A DNA stretch of 64,000 nt from Gracilaria gracilis (Eukaryota > Rhodophyta > Florideophyceae > Gracilariales > Gracilariaceae): NCBI GenBank assembly GCA_030374805.1, contig JARGSG010000116.1:117125-181124 (forward strand). The letters run 5' to 3'. This document shows positions 55,570 to 64,000 of this stretch, in pieces (positions within the stretch are counted from its first letter, which is position 1; the number at the start of each line of letters is the position of its first letter). The notes beneath the pieces were generated by a model. That model was not told the origin of the DNA. It did not search any database and saw only the letters and a list, made by a program, of their open reading frames with translations. A program made the position numbers and the translations under genes.

Positions 55570-56763
55570 ATGGGATCCGGAAAACGGCCAAGTCCGTCCA
55601 AGGCCCGATCGGTCGGTTCTGGTTTACCCTTGCAAGAGCGGTCAGTTCCCGAACCGCTACCGGTGAAAGAGAAGAACTCCGGGAGCCGGAAACAACCGTC
55701 GAAGACGTCTGATGCCCCAGTGGCCGGGCCCGCTTCCGTTCCTCTGGAAGGTCCCTTATCCGCTGCTGCGGCAAGTGACGCAGTATTATCCGAATTGGAT
55801 ACTCAAGTTCGCCTGCTTGAGGCCCAGAGCGCGGTGAGAGCTAGCTCTCAAGCTGCACTCAAAGAGGAGGTCGAATCGCTTCGCGAGGAAGTGAAAGACG
55901 CTCAAATGAGAGATGTGTCGGGAGAAATCCAGCTCCTGAGACAGGAAATGAACTCAATTCTGGAGTGCTTTGGTTCCCCACAGGGTTTCGTGGATGGCTA
56001 TCATCGGACAGTGGAAGAGTTCCGTGCCACAACGGATCGAATTCACGCCCGTCTGGGTACCCTCGAAGCCATTATTAGGATGGATGAAGAAGCAGAAGCC
56101 CCCCTACGGGAGAAGTCTGTTCCGAAAGATTTCGTTCATCACTCTGACAAGAAGAGCCATCGCAAGTCCTCAAAAGAGTTTCGCCACCACGTGGATTCGT
56201 CTGACTCTGACTCTGATTCTGACAGCTCGGACAGCTCGTCATCGTCGTCATCGTCCGCTGCCTCGGAAGGTAGTCGTCAACGACGTCGTCGACATTCTCA
56301 ATCGTCCCGTTCAAGGACCACGTTTACCTCTCAAGGTGCAATTCGTACCCGGGAGAAGGGAACTAAGTGTCCTGGTCTTAAGGAGTTGAAGCCTACGAAT
56401 CCGCTTTATCGGAAGTTGTTATCGTACCGTTACTATCGGTTACAGAAGTCCGAAGGGAAGAGAACCTCTAAAAGTACCGAGAAGGTGAGAGCGCACATCC
56501 GTAAGCTCAGCGTGACACTCAAGAATCGCGAGTTTACAGGAGAAGACCCCATCCGGGTGCTGGATTTCTTCTCTAGGTTCGTTCATGAAGCCGATATTCT
56601 CGGAATGACGGAGCGACAGGCGTACGTTGCCCTCCCCTATTACCTGAAAGGTTACGCTGAAGACCAGTTTAATTCCATCCTTGGATCGTCAAGAGCCTCG
56701 GAAGGCGGCGTTACTTGTTGGCCCGAAGCGGTTCATTACCTCTTAGGGTCAGGGGGGAATTAG
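55570..56763 (+). pseudogene. gag: Gypsy-4 gag, intact but 3'-truncated
   Basis: From the ATG at 55570 the frame is open for 397 codons. An N-terminal Pro/Ser region is followed by a coiled coil (LDTQVRLLEAQS ... LKEEVESLREEVKDAQ). Then come a Ser/Asp tract with a basic cluster (SRQRRRRHSQSSRSR) and the first half of the Gag core (LKELKPTNPLYRKLLSYRYY, REFTGEDPIRVLDFFSRFVH). The core ends abruptly after PEAVHYLL, where the G-rich tract begins. The last residues are read from that tract. Gypsy-2 gag continues for about 235 codons beyond this point. No stop lies in the part that remains, unlike Gypsy-2, so this copy is younger or was better kept. Confidence 0.85.
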
Positions 56764-56816
56764 GGGGAATTAGGGGGGGAATTAGGGGGGAATTAGGGGT
56801 TTTAGGGGTTTAGGGG
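56748..56816 (+). repeat. Telomere-like G-rich tract at the Gypsy-4 break
   Basis: About 70 bases of runs of four to seven G separated by AATTA, then TTTTA and TTTA (AATTAGGGGG four times, then TTTTAGGGG, TTTAGGGG). It replaces the rest of gag. It could fold into G-quadruplexes. It resembles TTTAGGG-class telomeric repeat in its last units, but the first units are irregular. Confidence 0.7.
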
Positions 56817-57513
56817 ATCTTTTAAGAAATTGGGCTTTCTAATGAGCATTGTCTAAATGAGTTGTGCATTAGCGAAGGAAGAAAGAAAACAAAAAGAGTG
56901 TTTATGGTTGCGCTTATTTTCGGGCATTTGATCAACCCCGTCCGCACACATGCGAGAAGCCTTCAGCCACTTTATTTGCCACTTTTTTACTCTCCCAGCC
57001 ACTCCATTAGCCCAGCCATCAACACCTCAGGGACATCACGTCACTTCCCTGTTTCAACCATCCCACACCACAGATAAATCAAAGGCAGCAAAAGGAGCGC
57101 ATCATGCTGAATCCGTGTGCGTAAGCTATGTTGTGCGTAAGCTATGTTGTCCGCAAATTGTATTGGAGAGCAGGGACCTTTATGCAACTACATGATCTGG
57201 TTCTTGATGTTGCAGTGCGCAAATTGGCAGGCGCGTACGAGGTGTAAAATTTCTTGAAGACGATGATAAGTAATTATGTGACGGAGGTGCGAAAAGTTGA
57301 ACCTCAAAAATAGAGCAAATGGTCCAACGCAGAGAAGATTGATGGAGATAAATAGGATACACGAAGTAGAACAAGATCTAGAACACCGAAAGGAAGTGGC
57401 AAAGCAACGGTATCCTGAAGACAAAAAGATCTTCAAGCCAGACATATGTTAGCGACAAAAGGGAAGGTTGCTCTGGTTTGAAACGCAAGGTGAGAAAACA
57501 TGCAAGTTTGTGA
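56817..57513. other. Unassigned stretch before the NB-ARC-like fragment
   Basis: No element or domain is recognised. A direct repeat GTAAGCTATGTTGT occurs twice in tandem at about 57121-57149. A short plus frame near 57334-57450 is charged and helix-like (EVEQDLEHRKEVAKQRY) and could belong to the broken gene that follows. Confidence 0.35.
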
Positions 57514-58314
57514 AGGCGATTGAAGAAATTGCGTCACGATAATGGCAATAGCATCGATTGGGCTGCTGCAACATGCCTGGGGGCTGCTTTAGATATTCTT
57601 AGAAGTTCTTGAACAGTGGTTTCTGTGTTTCAGGATCGGGAGATAATGCGCTACTTTGGGAAGAATGGTGCCTTGGACATGGGAGTGAGGCGCTATTTCT
57701 TTACTAGTATGGAGCATCGGAAATGACCTTGGGACATTGAACAGTGGCCGTCCGGACAGGTCCCCCACAAGAAAATACTTCATTCGCAAGATACAGAACA
57801 GAATTTTAGAACGCCTTCGAATTTCGAAGTTCGAAATGAGAGATCAAACTTGGCAGATACATGCCGTTCACTCGAAGGTAAACCGGCGTCTCAAAGTGAA
57901 CCAAGTTTCAGAACGAGTGGCACTGTTCCACCCAACCCCCCAAGACCCACTCTGGACTACAATTTCTCAGATATGTTCGAAGGAAGGGTTAATTTAGCTG
58001 TTCTAGAACCTTCCGAATTGAAGATGCTGGCAGTTGTGGCTGGTGGTCGAGGTAGAGTAGGGAAGACCTGTGCTCTTCGCGGCTTAAAAGATGTTGGAGA
58101 TGTCCGATCGTGGTTCCCGGATGGTGCGCAGTTCATTCGCCTTGGTGAAGATGCTGGAATTGATGTTCTGATTCAGAAGATAGCTCGCGTTGTTGAGGTG
58201 ACAGGAAAAGGGCGGCTTGGAAGCAATATACGCCGTGCGGAACCACTACAGAAAGCTGTGGATAAGGCAAGAAATTGGTTCGCGGGGGCACACATGCCTA
58301 TTTCTTGTTCATGA
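57514..58314 (+). pseudogene. NB-ARC/STAND-like P-loop NTPase fragment
   Basis: A single frame runs from 57514 to 58314 with two TGA stops (57610 and 57724). The N-terminal part reads IMRYFGKNGALDMGVRRYFF and DIEQWPSGQVPHKK. A Pro-rich linker precedes the nucleotide-binding core, LAVVAGGRGRVGKTCALRGL, whose GGRGRVGKT fits Walker A (GxxxxGKT). This is followed by VRSWFPDGAQFIRLGED, like the F-x-D-G-x-x-W-I/F-x-L segment of NB-ARC ATPases. The frame ends soon after KARNWFAGAHM, just where Walker B (hhhhDD) would be, so the domain is cut. Proteins of this class are signalling switches. This piece looks like a host-gene fragment, not transposon-encoded. Start unknown. Confidence 0.6.
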
Positions 58315-58744
58315 TGTTTAAATCACCTGCTGCACATATTTTTCAAAATTTATACATTCTCTCTTAATTCTTTTGCAGAGCTGAAATATTGAACTACCAG
58401 ATCGATTTTGGATCTTCTATATTTCGCATTGTTATTTTTATTTAGCTAGTTCTTCGAATTGTTTTTCGATCTTTCTATAAAACCATGCAGTTGTCTGTCC
58501 AATTCTGGTGATGGCGTTTACTAAGGTGCTAACATAAGCCTGGCACGCGAGGAGGGTTTCAAGATAGTTCCAAGCCTTCCCGGCTTTCATTGACGAGTTG
58601 AGTTGTTGAAATTGAAGAATATGTACGATAGTTTTATAGCGAGATATTGAGTAGAGGGATCCTTTTTTGACGAGTGAAGGTGAGGATGATATTTTACTTT
58701 TCTCTGTGTACAGGCTGCGAAGTCTCGGATCTAGGAGTTGCACG
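58315..58744. other. Junction between the NB-ARC-like fragment and Gypsy-3
   Basis: AT-rich sequence. A minus frame at 58438-58743 (101 codons, LACQAYVSTLVNAITRIGQT) abuts the broken end of Gypsy-3 reverse transcriptase but is not retrotransposon-like. Function unknown. Confidence 0.35.
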
Positions 58745-59271
58745 TCAGAAGTTGATAATGACGTCGTCTAAGTACACAAACGCGTGCTGCCATTTAACCC
58801 AATTGGGGATGATATCTAGAGATCTTTGGAACGTAACGGGGGCGTTCTCAAGCCCAGATGGCATACGTTTGAACTTGTAGAGGCCCATGTGGGATGTGAA
58901 TGTTGTTTTGTCGCGGTCTTCCTCTGCGATTTTGACTTGCAAATACCCACAGTTGGCGTCAAGGGTGAGGTAGATGGCGTGTTCCCCAAGGGAATCTATG
59001 CATTCGTCCATACATAGTATAGGGTATAATCCCGCGGGGTTAGTGCGTTGAGTCGGCAGTAGTCTATACAGAAACCCCAGCTCCCATCCTTCTTCGGGGG
59101 CAAAGACTTCTGAGCTTGCCCATTCCGCCTTAGAGGGTTCAATAACTCCAGATTCCAGCATCCGTTGGACTTCGAAGTTCTCCATTTCCCAGGCATTCTG
59201 ACCCGCTCTGTAGGGGACTTGGCAAACCGGTTTGGATCTCGGTTCAAGTGCGATCCTGTGGAGGGCTGCAA
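58745..59271 (-). pseudogene. Gypsy-3 reverse transcriptase N-terminal half
   Basis: The frames 59271-58996 and 59185-58745 together show RMLESGVIEPSKAEWASSEV, KKDGSWGFCIDYCRLNAL, MDECIDSLGEHAIYLTLDAN, GLYKFKRMPSGLENAPVTFQ and the catalytic FVYLDDVIINF at the left end. They are interchanged by a frameshift near 59090. The sequence then leaves the family. The intact motif order matches Gypsy-2 at 30.3-30.7 kb. Confidence 0.85.
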
Positions 59272-59362
59272 GGATCTGACCCAGCCGTCGCGACTAAATG
59301 TTCCCGAACTCCTGCAATAGGTCTAAGACTAGATTCCTGTAAGCGGTGAATTCCTTGCCGAT

Positions 59363-60186
59363 CTAAATTGTATTTTTCCAGTCCTGTTCAGGTTTCTCCC
59401 GTAGCAGGAATCCCTCCTTGGGCTCTCTATCTTTTTCTCCCTTCCCTTCTTTGCATGGAGCCCAGCGGGCTCGTCGTGGAGGATAGTGAGGTTTCGCGTA
59501 GTTGGCAAGGCAAACTATATTATTTGGCATACGAACTTCTCTATGAGAGAACTTGGTGACTAACACCCGGAAAGGACTTCGTGGCGTGATATTCGTGACG
59601 CCGTTAGCTATTAGGGAGAGGTTCTGTGAAACCGTTTTTGGATGGTTCTGTAAGAGTACCAATCCCGACGTCTCGCATGTAACCAAGGCTTCCCGTTGGG
59701 TCATCGGTGGTATGGATATTACTTGTGGCAACGAACCTTATTGGAAAATGTCGATCGAGGAAGTTGGTCGACCGCTTTCTTATCCTCGATGGGGCCGCGG
59801 AATGCGCTGACTATGGCTACCGGTGAAGACCCATAGAGGGCGATTTTGCGTCCCCAGGGTTAAATAGTGCGCACATGACGGTCAATGAATGAGATTCCCA
59901 GAGGGGCGTCGGCCGCCAGGTTGGTGGCTACCAGGAATGGAATGCGTTGGACCAAATATCCCAGGCGAGTACGAAGGACGATTGATCCCATGATATTCAT
60001 AAGATCTTTTGATGCGTTGAATATCTGGGGGTGTTTGCGGTGATTCAAACTGCCTTCGTACCCGACGGGAAGATTCTTGGTGTGAATAATATTCGGTCCA
60101 GCGCTGTCCAGTATCCCAAGAAGGGTCTTAGTGGTGCGGGACGACAGTTCCGTTTGAATTTGGACCTTATAGTTCTCACGCGTCAT
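59363..60186 (-). pseudogene. Gypsy-3 protease region
   Basis: From 60186 the frame gives MTRENYKVQIQTELSSRTT and TLLGILDSAGPNIIHTKNLP, a retropepsin-like active site in which the usual D-T/S-G reads D-S-A-G. It then gives LGYLVQRIPFLVATNLAADA. After frame changes 59731-59363 gives SGLVLLQNHPKTVSQNLS and SPFRVLVTKFSHREVRMPN, the linker to reverse transcriptase that also occurs in Gypsy-2 (KPFRVLVANFG). The inserted Ala in the active site and the stops argue against function. Confidence 0.72.
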
Positions 60187-60449
60187 GACGAAGATGTCTC
60201 CGAAATCGAGAGTGTCCGTTTCCGGTTGAGGGTGCGAGCTGTCCGGTTGGGTCTTCCCAGGGGCCCATTGTGGGTTGGTACGTGGTGCGACCCGGGAGTT
60301 GAGGCTCGAACCTCGTGAGGAAGGCGTGGCCTCTACGCTCTCTTCGAGCCGTTTCCCTGTGGGGCTTCCGGCGAGTTATCATTGCTTTGGTGATCCTCAA
60401 AGGTAAGGACTTGATTGACCTGTTGAGGGTATTGTGCGGGCACAGTAGG

Positions 60450-62552
60450 TGAGTAGTAGTGGGTCAGGTTTAGGTTGAGCAGTGGGGCTCTGTAGTGCTA
60501 CTGGTTGAGTGGAAGCTTGATTACCCAAGTTGGGGCGTTGGTTACTCCATGGATTGGGTTTATAGTACTCCTCGGAAACACGCTGGTGGTAGTTTGCTTC
60601 CCGAAGCTGTAACAGCGTGTTCCGGTACTCGAGTGGGAGCCATTCGCGGCACGGACGTGAAGTGGATAGACAAATGCGACAGGGCGTAACCTTGTTAACC
60701 GACGTCGGTGCAGGTCGCTACGAAGACAGCGTTTGAGGTGCCGTTTGATCGCCCCTTGGGAAAGGTTGATGGTAACGAGAGTTCTTAGGGGATGGTACAG
60801 TTCACGGTGTCGCCGCACCCCTGGAGGGGATCGAAGGGAAGGACGGGGCGGCTGGTTGGACAGCGAGTACCAAATCACGGTCCTTCTCGAGAAGCACTCC
60901 CCAATCAGTTTCGTTGGTGTCAGAGGAGACACTGATGGAGAACTTGCTTCGCCGCTTCAAGCGTTTTGTAGTACTTCTTGCTGCCTTGATGGCTGTCTCC
61001 CAACCCCTCAACGTAGCTGAACAACTGGCGCAAAAACCACTTTGGGGTGCGTGAAGGAGTAGTTACGCACGCTTGCCCTGATTGCGGATAGCAATCTCTC
61101 GACGAAGAGGGCCTTGACGCTTGTTTCCGGAAATATAATCCCATACCGGAGGTTCTTGGTCCACAACTGGTTTGCATTTGCGCTCCGACACAGCGGAGTT
61201 CTGCCGGTGTATGATTCTATCATGGTAAGCCTCTGGAAGGACGTCATCCGTTGCGTACATTTCAAGTAAGTAGTTAACCACCTCGGGGTAGGACGCGAAG
61301 AGTTCGGAACTCATTTCGTTTACCGCACCCGATTACTCGTTTACCGCACCCGATTACCCGGTGACCTTCACCGTATTGGTGCCCGTAGCGGGGGTTCAAG
61401 AAAAACTTGAAGAGCCAGAGGGCTGCGCCCTCATGAACAACATTCTGGTTGCCCGCGTTCCTGAACCGCACGAGGAAACGTAGCACCAAAATTGGATCCT
61501 TGCCCGAGAACGTCCGTGCATCTGCAACTGCATGCGTTTAGCATGCTTAGCCACGACGCAGGCCACCGTGGAATCGTTGCAGCTACTGCGGTCGTTGAGG
61601 CGATAATACCTAAAGCTAAGCTCCTTCGTAAACTCCCCGTGATTGGGTCGAATGCGGTGTAAGTACCAGTAGACGTTCACTTCGGGGTCGGAGTCATCCG
61701 AATCGCTCCAGTTCTGGTCTTCGTCTGAGCCAAACTGCGAGTCGTCTGAGTCAGAAAAGCCCCCGCCTGTACAAGGTGACTCCCTCCAGTTCCGACGTCG
61801 GACTGGGGACTTCTCTCGTCCCCCTTTGCTACTTCCCCTTTGGGAGTCGTGACTGGTAATCTTCTGCTCCCCCCGGGGAGCCCAGGTCGGGTTCATCAGC
61901 ATTGGGGTCCCTGTCGGGTGTTGAATCTGCTACATGTTGAGCAGGGACAGTGGGTGGTGGCCATACCGAAACCCCGGTTGACGATTGGTAAATTGCTTGA
62001 ACCCAAATTGGGTGAGCTGTAGACGGCCCTGCACGTTAGTGTTAACACTGGTGGCGATCGTGCTATCAAGAGCTCCGGAAACGGTCATTTTTGAGGCCAC
62101 CCTCTGGGTTGGGGTATCTAACAGGCCCTTCACTTCAGCGTTTACCCGTGCGAGAATACGGCGTTCGACCTCCAGGGATACCATTGGCTCCACAGAGGAC
62201 CGTAAAGCTATGAGCAAACTACCCGGGTGGGGGTACGTATCGTTCCCAACTAGACGTTTTCGGCCCCCACAAGGGGGTTCGGTTGGTATTTCCCTCGGGG
62301 TTTGTGGGGTCTGAAGCGCGGCTTCGCGAGTGGCATGCTGACGCATGGCCTCGAGACGGTTCCGAAGATTGGTTGGTCTGGACTGGGGGAGCATACTCTC
62401 CGGGTCATCCACACGAGGTAGGATCCCGCGTTGGGCACTTCGAGTACGTGTAACCACTGAGTTGGGAGCGGGTGGCGATTCGTCAGTGCCACTGTCCCGT
62501 AATAGTTGAGCTGGCTCGGCGTGTCAACGAGCGGATCCCGGCAGAATGATCA
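60450..62552 (-). pseudogene. gag: Gypsy-3 gag
   Basis: The ATG is at 62552, with a TGA nine codons later. The frame continues through VVTRTRSAQRGILPRVDD and LEVERRILARVNAEVKGLLD to about 61930. Then, with shifts, come the basic and Ser/Asp tracts (61902-61396), the core (SSELFASYPEVVNYLLEMYA, 61314-61063) and the C-terminal part to about 60450. It is collinear with Gypsy-1 gag. A 22 bp tandem duplication (CGTTTACCGCACCCGATTAC, twice from about 61316) interrupts the core and adds to the frame damage. Confidence 0.75.
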
Positions 62553-62697
62553 TTACGGTTGGTTGAGGGGTATTTTCTTCCGACTTGCGGCCACGAAATT
62601 CCAAGGATGGGAGAGTTCGTGAAAACCCTAGATGGGGAAACGATTTTGACGTAACAGACGGACAATTCCAAACGAGTTTTCAAATCTCGCGAGTAGA

Positions 62698-63081
62698 CTG
62701 GGCTCCACGGCGAGGAAACGAGTCCCGAGAGCGTCTTTCACGCCAGAAAAACCCAGGTGGGAATTTCTAGATCGGGAGACCAAAATAAGTACAAGCACAG
62801 TAGTGGATGTCCAATATGCCCAAAGTTGGAAGTAGTAAGCTCAATACCCAAGTTGGGACGGAGGAGCGTGAAACGGCGGTTTAGGGGTTTTTAGGTTTTG
62901 GTGGATCCACGGCGAGGAAACGAGTCCCGAGAGCGTCTTTCACGCCAGAAAAACCCAGGTGGGAATTTCTAGATCGGGAGACCAATTGAAGTACAAGCAC
63001 AGTAGTGGATGTCCAATATGCCCAAAGTTGGAAGTAGTAAGCTCAATACCCAAGTTGGGACGGAGGAGCGTGAAACGGCGG
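62698..63081 (-). repeat. 205 bp tandem duplication across the Gypsy-3 LTR/leader junction
   Basis: The block CCACGGCGAGGAAACGAG ... GGGAGACCA ... GTGAAACGGCGG occurs at about 62702-62880 and again at about 62905-63081. It holds the 3' end of the LTR, the primer-binding site and the start of the leader. The join between copies contains 22 bases, TTTAGGGGTTTTTAGGTTTTGG, that belong to neither copy. Confidence 0.8.
62765..62782 (-). promoter_or_regulatory. Gypsy-3 primer-binding site, inner copy
   Basis: On the minus strand TGGTCTCCCGATCTAGAA. It is one base different from the Gypsy-1 and Gypsy-4 sites. A second copy lies at 62984-62967 because of the 205 bp duplication, and only the outer one touches a complete LTR. 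Confidence 0.72.
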
Positions 63082-63412
63082 CTAACAAGGGGGCACGAGA
63101 TAGCCATGCAACACCCGTAGAAGCAGTAGAACGATCCTATGGGGACTAGACGATAAAGAATCGGCTAGGGGGTACTTGCTGTTTACCACGGTCAGCTCTG
63201 CCTAGCGGGAGGTGCTTAAACGCACCTCCAGGGGCAGCAGCTACGTGTCGAAAAATAGTAAACTGTCTACCTACGGAGGGTACCTTCCGGGGGACACGAC
63301 AACTTTCACAACTCTACACATGGGCACTATCGAGGTGAACCCATGTGCATAATAACTGGCTACTAATTCTACTATGCACCCACCTGGGAAATGTGCTTTA
63401 TGGCACCACACA
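62986..63412 (-). repeat. LTR shared by Gypsy-3 and the element to its right
   Basis: It starts TGTGTGGTGCC on the minus strand at 63412 and is about 427 bp long, matching Gypsy-1's 430 bp LTR. On its left it serves as 5' LTR of Gypsy-3. On its right the integrase gene of another element runs up to it, as for a 3' LTR. Confidence 0.7.
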
Positions 63413-64000
63413 CCTTTCGGTGGGATATCCACATAGACGTAGTCTCCAGGTAGGACCGTGACAACTTGTTTTACCTTGTGGTCATATAGACGTGTATACT
63501 GTTGTTGGGCTTCCCTGAGTTTCTCGTTGCTACCCTCTAAGGACCGTGGGAGTCTTGATAGGATACCCTTCTTGACTTGGGCTGCAGTTTGTTTGCCTGC
63601 TGCCTTCTGGGTTTTGGGACCTGACTGGAGAACAATCCTAGGCGGGTGTCGTGACAGAACCAAGTCAAATGGGGTCGTTCCCGTCGAGCGATGTACCTGA
63701 AGGTTGTATACATACGTGAGCGTTTGGACAAAGTCTGCCCAACTGGTCAGGTGTTCTTTTTAACGTTCCACTTGGCCATTGGTTTGCGGGTGGTATGAGG
63801 TTGTAAATTAATTTTTCACACAGATCATGGTACAAACGGACTCGAAGAACTTCGAGGCCAGACTAGATCTATTGTCGGTGACGAGGTATATCGGTGCGCC
63901 ATATGGATAGACTCAGTGGTCTAGAAAGGTTTGTGCCAGAATAGAAGGGGTTATACTCTTCAGGGGAATGGCTCTTGTGAGCTTCGTGAACCAGTTGGTG
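63271..64000 (-). pseudogene. Integrase C-terminal part of a Gypsy element leaving the window
   Basis: Entering from the right edge, the minus strand gives DNRSSLASKFFESVCTMI (second catalytic Asp region) and TTSYHPQTNGQVER (Glu motif), then a stop. Next come SWADFVQTLTYVYNLQVHRS and TGTTPFDLVLSRHPP, then KLREAQQQYTRLYDHKVKQV and LPGDYVYVDIPP, the C-terminal domain. The open frame then runs past the LTR edge at 63412 to 63271, so its last 47 or so codons are LTR sequence. It is the integrase of a Gypsy relative placed head to tail with Gypsy-3. Confidence 0.85.

Larger units (their letters stand above)
54439..56747 (+). mobile_element. Gypsy-4: LTR plus gag, 3' part missing
   Basis: This Ty3/Gypsy copy is related to Gypsy-2. 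The LTR (54439-about 55436) starts TGTGGAGCAATGG, and the primer-binding site and gag follow. Gag homology stops at about 56745 and is replaced by a G-rich tract. No protease, reverse transcriptase, integrase or 3' LTR follows. Its left edge cuts tandem unit 6. Confidence 0.82.
58745..63412 (-). mobile_element. Gypsy-3: Ty3/Gypsy truncated in reverse transcriptase
   Basis: Leftward order is LTR (63412-62986), primer-binding site (duplicated), gag (62552-about 60450), protease (about 60186-59860) and reverse transcriptase (about 59271-58745). The element ends right after the polymerase YLDD motif. RNase H, integrase and the 3' LTR are missing. It is the same family as Gypsy-1. Stops and shifts occur in all genes. 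Confidence 0.82.

Noticed and set aside
56748-56816. A true chromosome end
   Set aside because: Sequence continues for 7 kb beyond it with further retroelements, and the repeat units are irregular, so it is interstitial.

Overview
This window is eukaryotic DNA made almost entirely of transposable elements, most of them decayed and nested in one another. I see no rRNA, tRNA, CRISPR or bacterial-style operon, and no intact single-copy host gene. The host lineage cannot be fixed from the sequence. The mix of Ty3/Gypsy, PIF/Harbinger, CACTA-like (TNP2 transposase) and pogo/DDE1-like elements would fit an alga (for example a red alga) or an oomycete-like protist. Two pieces look like host genes: an RRP5/PDCD11 ribosome-biogenesis fragment carried inside a transposon (19.5-21.5 kb) and a P-loop NB-ARC-like fragment (57.5-58.3 kb).

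The backbone of 10.45-54.44 kb is a tandem array of a ~2,090 bp unit, called R here, in six copies. Unit 1 has been cut into four pieces by three insertions: a CACTA-like element (10725-21763), a Harbinger-like element Harb-B (23047-25849) and a full-length Gypsy element, Gypsy-2 (25932-37618). Adding the four pieces, less target duplications, gives one R unit back. Units 2 and 3 are each followed by a 3.4 kb PIF/Harbinger element (Harb-A1, Harb-A2) with identical flanks, so the element was copied with the array. Units 4 and 5 are empty. Unit 6 is cut at 54438 by the LTR of another Gypsy element (Gypsy-4).

Left of the array (1-10.45 kb) lie a CACTA-like TNP2 transposase remnant with a divergently oriented companion gene, a truncated minus-strand Gypsy (Gypsy-1), and a pogo-like transposase pseudogene whose right end joins the array at a TA. 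Right of the array (54.4-64 kb), Gypsy-4 has only an LTR and a gag that breaks off in a telomere-like G-rich tract. Then come the NB-ARC-like fragment and a minus-strand Gypsy (Gypsy-3), truncated inside reverse transcriptase. Gypsy-3 shares its LTR with the integrase end of a further element that leaves the window.

The only intact coding pairs are in Harb-A: a 438-residue DDE nuclease (both copies) and a Myb/SANT-like partner (intact in copy 1, frameshifted in copy 2). In PIF/Harbinger elements the two proteins act together in transposition. All four Gypsy copies share a TGGTCTCC-type primer-binding site, so they probably used the same tRNA primer. Two diverged TNP2 elements both have a head-to-head partner gene, which suggests a conserved two-gene transposon architecture.
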